Source of the DNA: Acidimicrobiaceae bacterium
Lineage (GTDB): Bacteria; Actinomycetota; Acidimicrobiia; Acidimicrobiales; Ilumatobacteraceae
Direction: 5' to 3'
NCBI GenBank assembly: GCA_947487095.1
Contig: CANKVI010000008.1
Coordinates: forward strand, 1 to 19,115
Length of the DNA stretch: 19,115 nt
A program made the position numbers and the translations under genes. Under the pieces are notes generated by a model, which saw only the letters and a program-made list of their open reading frames with translations, was not told where the DNA came from and made no database searches. This document shows positions 14,044 to 19,115 of this stretch, piece by piece. Within the stretch, counting starts at the first letter, position 1. Each line of letters opens with the position of its first letter.

Positions 14044-16014
14044 CTACTTCGACCTACTCAAGGCAACACGCGCTTGCTCTGCCACGTTTTCTACAGATAT
14101 TCCGAGGTTCTTCAGCACGGTTGAACCAGGAGCGCTTGCACCAAATCGATCAATGCCAACACTTATGTCTGCATATTGCGACCAGCCAAATGTCACTCCT
14201 GCTTCGACCGAAACGACAGGAACATTCGGAGGAAATACTGATGTGCGGTATTGCGCAGGTTGCTGCTCAAAACGATCGAAACTTGGCATAGAAACTACGT
14301 TGACTTTGGTGCCTGACTCCGACAACAACCTTGCTGCATTAACGCAAACTGATACTTCGCTACCGGTGCCGACCAAAATGAGGTCAGGATTAGGTGTTGC
14401 ACTGATCGTTTCAGCACCAAATCGCACCGCATCTCCATCTGTCGTCATTGGCAATGATTGACGGCTGAGCACGAGCGCTGTTGGACCGTCGTACATGAGC
14501 GCACATTCCCAAGCAACTTTGGTTTCATTTGAGTCGGCAGGACGAATTACTTGCAGACCCGGAATAACTCGCAGACTTGCTAGATGTTCAATCGGTTGAT
14601 GGGTTGGTCCGTCTTCGCCAACACCGACCGAGTCATGAGTGAATACAAAGATGACGCGAGCTTTGCTGAGTGCTGCGAGTCGTATTGCCGGACGCATGTA
14701 GTCAGCGAAGACGAAAAATGTTCCGCCGACTGGAACGGTTCCGCCGTGGAGCGCCATTCCAACCATTGCTGCACCCATCGCATGCTCGCGGATACCGAAG
14801 TACACCTGTTGACCAGTTGGAAGCTGCTTGGACTGTGTGCCAACTGACTTCACTTTCACACCGGTGTTTCCCGTAAGATCTGCTGAGCCAATCAACAATC
14901 CTGGGAGCACCGAGGCGCTGGCTTCAATGCACTGTTGAATTGCTTGCCTTGTTGCCAAAGTTGAATCAACGGCAAATGTTGGCATTGAACTGGAGATTGC
15001 TTCACTGCTGGGTTCAGCCCAACACTGTTCGAAACCATGTTTGCCTTCAGCATGGGCGATCGCGGTGTCGTAAGCGCCGAGCAATGCTGAACCCCTGTTC
15101 GACGCATACGCACGATACTGAGTTACCACATCAGATGGTGCCCAAAATGGCTCGTCTGGAATTCCCATCACTGATTTTGTCTTCGAAACATGTTCCGCAT
15201 TGAATGGATTGCCATGGGCTTCATGAACATCAGTGAAATCGGGTGACGGGAAGCCAATATGAGTTTTCAGAATGCACAACGTTGGTTGTCCAACGTGTCT
15301 CCGAGCATCGTCGAGCATTTTTTCGAGCGCATCGAGATCTTCACCGATTTCACCAGCGTGAATAACATTCCATCCGTAACTAGAGAAACGTTTCGCAACA
15401 TCGTCCGAGCAGGAGAGAGTGGTGCTTCCGTCGATGGTGATTCCATTGTCATCAAAAATGCACACCAAGCGATCCAAACCAAGATGTCCAGCTAATGAGG
15501 CTGCCTCGTGGCTGACACCTTCCATGAAACAACCATCACCAGCAAGTACGTACGTGTGGTGGTCCATCACATCGGCACCGAAGCGCTCGCGAAGATTTCT
15601 CTCAGCAATCGCCATGCCTACCGCGTTTGCAAAACCTTGACCCAACGGACCTGTCGTTACTTCGACACCATTTGTATGCCCAACCTCAGGGTGACCAGGC
15701 GTTTGCGATTCCCATTGACGAAAAGCTTTGATGTCGTCAATTTCTAACCCATAACCATTGAGGTACAGCATGGCGTACTGCAAAATCGATGCGTGTCCAT
15801 TTGACAAGATAAATCGATCGCGATTTTTCCAGCCAGAATTCTGCGGAGCATGACGTAATACTCGGCTGTAGAGAACGTGGGCGAGAGGCGCAAGTGCCAT
15901 TGCGGTGCCCTGGTGGCCACTCTTTGCATACAACGGCGCATCCATTGCCAAGCCGCGGATGAGAGCAATTGCTTTGCCGTCAATTTCTGGAGGTAACGAT
16001 GCTGAAGAAGTCAC
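14044..16014 (-). CDS. tkt: Transketolase
   Basis: Thiamine-diphosphate enzyme that moves two-carbon units between sugar phosphates. Counting from the longer TTG start: substrate-site SGHQGTAM (His43), the ThDP motif GDGCFMEG to DDNG (Asp169 to Asn199), the catalytic Glu419 in GIREHAMGAAM, and GGTFFVFADYMRPAIRLAAL, the transketolase signature. The frame could begin at TTG 16041 (665 residues), but that overlaps the upstream gene and has no ribosome site. GTG at 16012-16014 (656 residues, VTSSASLPPEID) is preferred, because TACAGT (complement of 16021-16026) lies exactly 6 bases before it, as at other leaderless starts here. The tkt - tal - LOG genes probably form one transcript. Confidence 0.95.
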   Translation of the reverse strand: MTSSASLPPEIDGKAIALIRGLAMDAPLYAKSGHQGTAMALAPLAHVLYSRVLRHAPQNSGWKNRDRFILSNGHASILQYAMLYLNGYGLEIDDIKAFRQWESQTPGHPEVGHTNGVEVTTGPLGQGFANAVGMAIAERNLRERFGADVMDHHTYVLAGDGCFMEGVSHEAASLAGHLGLDRLVCIFDDNGITIDGSTTLSCSDDVAKRFSSYGWNVIHAGEIGEDLDALEKMLDDARRHVGQPTLCILKTHIGFPSPDFTDVHEAHGNPFNAEHVSKTKSVMGIPDEPFWAPSDVVTQYRAYASNRGSALLGAYDTAIAHAEGKHGFEQCWAEPSSEAISSSMPTFAVDSTLATRQAIQQCIEASASVLPGLLIGSADLTGNTGVKVKSVGTQSKQLPTGQQVYFGIREHAMGAAMVGMALHGGTVPVGGTFFVFADYMRPAIRLAALSKARVIFVFTHDSVGVGEDGPTHQPIEHLASLRVIPGLQVIRPADSNETKVAWECALMYDGPTALVLSRQSLPMTTDGDAVRFGAETISATPNPDLILVGTGSEVSVCVNAARLLSESGTKVNVVSMPSFDRFEQQPAQYRTSVFPPNVPVVSVEAGVTFGWSQYADISVGIDRFGASAPGSTVLKNLGISVENVAEQARVALSRSK

Positions 16015-16020
16015 GGCGAG

Positions 16021-16026
16021 ACTGTA
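16021..16026 (-). promoter_or_regulatory. -10 element for a leaderless transketolase transcript
   Basis: TACAGT on the minus strand is identical to the hexamer before the 62-residue helical gene, and it has the same 6-base gap to a GTG start. It lies just inside the end of the reading frame upstream of tkt. No -35 is recognisable. This supports the shorter transketolase start. Confidence 0.5.
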
Positions 16027-16033
16027 GTTCCGA

Positions 16034-16432
16034 TTACGCAACCGGCGGAAGCAAGGTGAGCGGAACTATCGACCACGGCCCAAGATCTACTCGGCAATGG
16101 GCAAATATTTGACCTAATTCGTGAAGTTCTATCTCACCACGAACTAGCCGGTAGGTGAACTTGCCTGGCTCGACGGAAAATGGGCTGACGTTGCGGGCAA
16201 GCTGCTCAGAATCCTCTTCAATTCCTTTGCGAAATACCACCTCAAACACGCCGCTACCTGCATGGCCAACTGGGCAAAAGATCAATGCCATTAAATGTGG
16301 ATCAATGGTGATGGGCGGCAATGAAGGGGCTGCTAGCGAAAAATAGATTCCAGTGATGTCAATACGCGAGGAAGGCCCAGGAGCCTGTCTCATTTCAAAA
16401 GAATCAATGAACACTGTCGACACGATGTGCAC
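16034..16432 (-). CDS. Small beta-rich protein, DUF6941-like, function unknown
   Basis: The open frame extends to GTG 16456 (140 residues), but I prefer the in-frame GTG at 16430-16432 (132 residues). TACCCT (complement of 16439-16444) stands exactly 6 bases before it and no ribosome site serves either start. The shorter form begins VHIVSTVFIDSFEMRQAPG. The body alternates short strands: RIDITGIYFSL, PHLMALIFCP, GVFEVVFRKG, then FSVEPGKFTYRLVRGEIEL and FAHCRVDLGPWSIVPLTLLP. This pattern (ligand-free beta-sandwich, PxF-x-EPG, final SIVPL) reminds me of DUF6941 proteins found in actinobacteria. The resemblance is from memory and unverified. It precedes transketolase on the same strand, and the divergent acyl-CoA synthetase starts close by. 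Confidence 0.6.
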   Translation of the reverse strand: MHIVSTVFIDSFEMRQAPGPSSRIDITGIYFSLAAPSLPPITIDPHLMALIFCPVGHAGSGVFEVVFRKGIEEDSEQLARNVSPFSVEPGKFTYRLVRGEIELHELGQIFAHCRVDLGPWSIVPLTLLPPVA

Positions 16433-16438
16433 GCGACA

Positions 16439-16470
16439 AGGGTAGTGCCTGCTCACCAGTCAACTATTGT
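16439..16470. promoter_or_regulatory. Divergent -10 elements between the beta-rich gene and acyl-CoA synthetase
   Basis: On the minus strand TACCCT (complement of 16439-16444) precedes GTG 16432 by 6 bases. A good -35-like TTGACT (complement of 16458-16463) lies only 13 bases upstream of it, too close for a normal spacer. On the plus strand TATTGT (16465-16470) precedes GTG 16479 by 8 bases. Neither gene shows a ribosome binding site, so both may be leaderless. Confidence 0.45.
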
Positions 16471-16478
16471 TTAATTCC

Positions 16479-18638
16479 GTGGCACTTCCGACAATGCTCT
16501 CTGAAGCTGCATCCAAACAGTTGCTCTTGCCGTTTGGAGTGCCATTCGCGCAGGAGCGCGTCTGTTCCACTGTAGATGAGGCAGTTGAGGCTGCAGGCGT
16601 AATTGGCTTTCCGGTGGTCATCAAGCTTTCGGGCGACAACATTGCCCACAAGACGGAACGAGGCCTGGTTCGTCTGAATGTTGCAGATTCCGAAAGCGTT
16701 CAACGGGCATGCAGCGATTTACTCGCTCGAGTCACCGATACAGATGGCGAGATTTCCTTTCTTGTTGCCGAAATGGTGAGAGGCGACAGGGAGTTAATCG
16801 TTGGAGTGATCAACGACCCTCAGTTCGGTTACATGGTTGCGCTTGGAATTGGCGGTGTATTCGCCGAGGCCATTGATGATGTGGTGCTTCGCCCGCTTCC
16901 TCTCACTGTCGACCAAGCCATGCACATGATTGACGACGTCGACCACCAGTCGATACTCGGATCTTTTCGTGGCACGCAACCGATTAATCGTTCGCAGCTG
17001 GCAAGCGTATTGGCAAGTATGAGCCAAGTGTGCGCATCTCATCCTGAAATTGATTCCCTCGACATCAACCCGCTTATAGCGCGAAGTGATGGTTCCCTTG
17101 TTGCAGTGGACGCTCTTGTTGGAGTTGGTCGCGTTCACGATCAAGCACCAAAAGCGACTGCAAGTACATTTGCACCAACAGCCAGGCATTTTGATGCCCT
17201 GTTCAACCCGAGAGCGATTGTGGTGATCGGAGCCTCAAGTCATCCAGGAAAGTTCGGATTTGTTTCGTTACACAATGCTTTGGCAAACAAGTTTGCAGGT
17301 GGCATCTATGCAACAAATTTGCAGCGAGAGAATATTCTCGGAATACAAACGGTTTCCGACCTGTCAGAGTTGCCGGTCGGAGAAATTGATCTTGCTTTCT
17401 TTTGCACACCAGCAAGTTCAAACGAAGCACTGCTGAAGCAATGTGCACAATTGGGAATATCTAGCGCATTCATTGCCAGTGCTGGATATCGCGAATCTGG
17501 GGAATCAGGTGAAGTTGTTGAAGCGTCGCTTCTCTCACTTGCGAATTCACTTGGGATGCTCATTGCCGGTCCCAATGGCCAGGGCGTGGTCAGCACACCT
17601 GCTTCACTGTGCCTACAGATCGTGGCGCCGTATCCTCAAAACGGTGGCATCTCAGTTGCCTCGCAAAGTGGCAATTTCGTTTCGAGCTTTCTGAATTACT
17701 CGCGGCAATCCGGTGTCGGTATTGCGCGTGCTATTTCTGCAGGTAATGCAACCCAAATCAGTGTTGAAAATTTTCTTGATTTTTTTGCGAGCGATCTTGA
17801 AACCAAAGTTGCCCTTACCTACATCGAAAACGTCGGTGATGGTGAGTCTCTGTTGAAATCAATGAAGAACATCACAGCAGTGAAGCCACTTGTGGTGTTG
17901 AAAGGTGGGGCAACAGCTGCAGGGTCAAAGGCTGCACAAAGCCACACTGGCGCCATGGCCAGCAACGATAGAGTTTTTCTTGGTGCCACGCGCTCATCTG
18001 GGGCGATCAAAGTTTCGTCAGTTGAAGAAGCTTTCGACACTGCAGCAACATTTGCAACACAACCTCTGCCTCGAGGCAATCGAGTTGCCGTTCTTACAAC
18101 CGTTGGAGGTTGGGGAGTCGTCACTGCCGATGCGATCGCGCGAGACGGTGTTCTAGACCTCGTTGATTTGTCCGACGACCTCATGTCGAAGCTTTCGGCC
18201 CTGTTACCACCACGTTGGAGTCGCAATAATCCAATCGACTGTGCTGGTGGAGAAACACGCGACACGGTCACCGAAATTATGGAAATTGTTGCTGCTCACG
18301 ATTCCATTGATGCAGTCATTTTTTTAGGCATTGGTATTCAAAGTAACCAGGCAAAGATGATGCGATCTGGCGGTTTTTATCCAGATTATGGGCTTGAGCG
18401 AATTGTTTCTTATCACGAGAAACAAGATGAACGCTATGCACTAACTGCTCGAGAGGTAGCAAGTAAATACGGTAAACCGATACTTATCGCAACCGAACTT
18501 GCAGTGGCCGATCCAGAAAATGCTGGCCCTGCGGCCGTGCGCGAATCTGGGGCGTACTGCTATCCAACGGGAGCACGCGCAGCAACGAGCCTCGCTCATC
18601 TTTATGAATATGCGAAGTATCGAGGAATCGCACAATGA
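16479..18638 (+). CDS. NDP-forming acyl-CoA synthetase (acetyl-CoA synthetase type), ATP-grasp domain first
   Basis: Interconverts an acyl-CoA plus ADP and phosphate with the free acid, CoA and ATP, in the cytoplasm. Numbering is from the longer TTG frame at 16467. The N-terminal ATP-grasp domain (about 10-225) has FPVVIKLSGDNIAHKTERG (Lys53, His61) and IDSLDINPL. The CoA-binding Rossmann domain (about 245-345) starts NPRAIVVIGASSHPGKFG. The succinyl-CoA-synthetase-like part has VASQSGNFVSSFL, and the phospho-histidine is His493 in AQSHTGAMAS. The order beta then alpha is the reverse of the common Acs layout. I start at GTG 16479 because TATTGT lies 8 bases upstream; TTG 16467 would overlap that -10. 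The substrate is unknown. The last bases overlap the dacB start (ATGA). Confidence 0.88.
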   Translation: MALPTMLSEAASKQLLLPFGVPFAQERVCSTVDEAVEAAGVIGFPVVIKLSGDNIAHKTERGLVRLNVADSESVQRACSDLLARVTDTDGEISFLVAEMVRGDRELIVGVINDPQFGYMVALGIGGVFAEAIDDVVLRPLPLTVDQAMHMIDDVDHQSILGSFRGTQPINRSQLASVLASMSQVCASHPEIDSLDINPLIARSDGSLVAVDALVGVGRVHDQAPKATASTFAPTARHFDALFNPRAIVVIGASSHPGKFGFVSLHNALANKFAGGIYATNLQRENILGIQTVSDLSELPVGEIDLAFFCTPASSNEALLKQCAQLGISSAFIASAGYRESGESGEVVEASLLSLANSLGMLIAGPNGQGVVSTPASLCLQIVAPYPQNGGISVASQSGNFVSSFLNYSRQSGVGIARAISAGNATQISVENFLDFFASDLETKVALTYIENVGDGESLLKSMKNITAVKPLVVLKGGATAAGSKAAQSHTGAMASNDRVFLGATRSSGAIKVSSVEEAFDTAATFATQPLPRGNRVAVLTTVGGWGVVTADAIARDGVLDLVDLSDDLMSKLSALLPPRWSRNNPIDCAGGETRDTVTEIMEIVAAHDSIDAVIFLGIGIQSNQAKMMRSGGFYPDYGLERIVSYHEKQDERYALTAREVASKYGKPILIATELAVADPENAGPAAVRESGAYCYPTGARAATSLAHLYEYAKYRGIAQ

Positions 18639-19115
18639 ATCAACACGACGATTCCAACAGCATTCAACGTGCGCGCAAGAAGGTAAAGGTTGGTTCTGCT
18701 CGTGTTGTGAGTTCACTATTGGCATCTGTAACTCTTGTTGGTGCAGTTTCTCTTGGCGTGTCATGGAAGCTTGTTGATGGTGTTGCGCAGGCTGTTACGC
18801 CTATCGCAAGCAGCACCGAACTGAAGTCGCTATCCGCACCAATTATCAATGCCCGCCGTAATCCGCAAACTCTTTCGCAAGATGTTCGATTCAGAACGTT
18901 GCGTTCACAATTGACTGCATTGGGAAATCGACTACCGACTGATTCATGCCTCATTGTTGAAATTGAAGGCCAGCGCATCATCAGCGTAAATGCAGATGCT
19001 TCTCTTCTCCCTGCCAGCAATATGAAACTTGTTGTAGCAATGGTTGCCCTTGATGTGCTCACGCCTGAGTTCGTTTTCAGTACTTCCTTAGTTGGCAAAG
19101 TAAACGGAAATGCCA
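18635..19115 (+). CDS. dacB: D-alanyl-D-alanine carboxypeptidase, PBP4/DacB type (S13), 5' part only
   Basis: Runs off the window after 160 codons. The first 21 residues are cytoplasmic and basic, followed by a membrane segment (about 22-44, an uncleaved anchor or signal). The S13 N-terminal part ends in the active-site motif PASNMKLVVAMVALDVL, with the nucleophile Ser128 and Lys131 (SxxK). The later SxN and KTG motifs lie beyond the edge. The enzyme trims or cuts peptidoglycan stem peptides outside the membrane. The ATG overlaps the acyl-CoA synthetase stop by 4 bases (ATGA), so it is translationally coupled to a gene of unrelated function. The family call rests on the SxxK context and the usual position after an N-terminal lead. 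Confidence 0.85.
   Translation, partial: MNQHDDSNSIQRARKKVKVGSARVVSSLLASVTLVGAVSLGVSWKLVDGVAQAVTPIASSTELKSLSAPIINARRNPQTLSQDVRFRTLRSQLTALGNRLPTDSCLIVEIEGQRIISVNADASLLPASNMKLVVAMVALDVLTPEFVFSTSLVGKVNGNA

Noticed and set aside
17819..18271. 150-residue antisense frame in the acyl-CoA synthetase gene
   Set aside because: Low-complexity Ser/Thr/Ala/Pro/Arg composition typical of an antisense shadow; the plus strand has conserved catalytic motifs.
18664..19098. 144-residue antisense frame over the dacB start
   Set aside because: The plus strand carries the SxxK motif and a translationally coupled start; the antisense product is Arg/Thr/Ser-rich shadow.
1..19115. Defence island, prophage, insertion sequence, CRISPR or tRNA genes
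   Set aside because: No repeats of array spacing, no transposase, integrase or nuclease-helicase sets, and no tRNA-like cloverleaf seen; the genes are housekeeping in type.

Overview
The window looks like a chromosomal stretch of an actinobacterium, most likely a mid-GC member of the Acidimicrobiia (Ilumatobacter-like aquatic lineages). The reasons are: a DUF3151 protein, otherwise known from Actinobacteria; a GuaB1-type CBS-containing IMPDH/GMP reductase relative; a long actinobacterial-type transaldolase next to transketolase; frequent GTG and TTG starts; and several genes that appear to be transcribed without a leader. The lineage call is inference. I see no rRNA, tRNA, CRISPR array, transposase or prophage gene. 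Genes are packed tightly and the longest gene-free stretch is about 100 bases.

Layout. Positions 1-880 (minus) hold the 5' part of a substrate-binding lipoprotein of the Leu/Ile/Val type with an unusual module order. At 941-1861 (minus) is Sua5 (tRNA t6A synthesis). A divergent promoter region with two inverted repeats leads into a plus-strand cluster: guaB1, cmk (TTG start, overlapping) and plsC (overlapping). Next come a minus-strand pair (small membrane protein, then M18 aminopeptidase) and a plus-strand run of DUF3151, MobA-like nucleotidyltransferase, rhodanese and RNase D. After a structured 103-base leader come a small charged protein and the ribosome-associated GTPase TypA/BipA. TypA ends tail-to-tail against a cysteine-rich protein, with a bidirectional terminator over both stop codons. 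A divergent 62-residue helical protein follows. The minus-strand set transketolase - transaldolase - LOG-family protein is next, headed by a small beta-rich protein. The window closes with a plus-strand NDP-forming acyl-CoA synthetase and the start of a D-Ala-D-Ala carboxypeptidase (DacB).

How it fits together. This is mostly housekeeping: nucleotide salvage and CMP kinase, phospholipid synthesis, tRNA modification and RNA decay, translation-stress GTPase, non-oxidative pentose phosphate steps, acyl-CoA energy metabolism and cell-wall trimming.

The best new leads are: (i) a leader before the small charged gene that can fold in two mutually exclusive ways around its ribosome site and start codon; (ii) the lipoprotein in which a C-lobe-like segment precedes the N-lobe; (iii) a repeated TACNNT-N6-RTG signature at four gene starts, which points to leaderless transcription and corrects two starts; (iv) two divergent gaps with symmetric -10-like elements; and (v) an unassigned cysteine-rich protein with a tiny divergent helical neighbour. 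No clear defence or mobile system is present.
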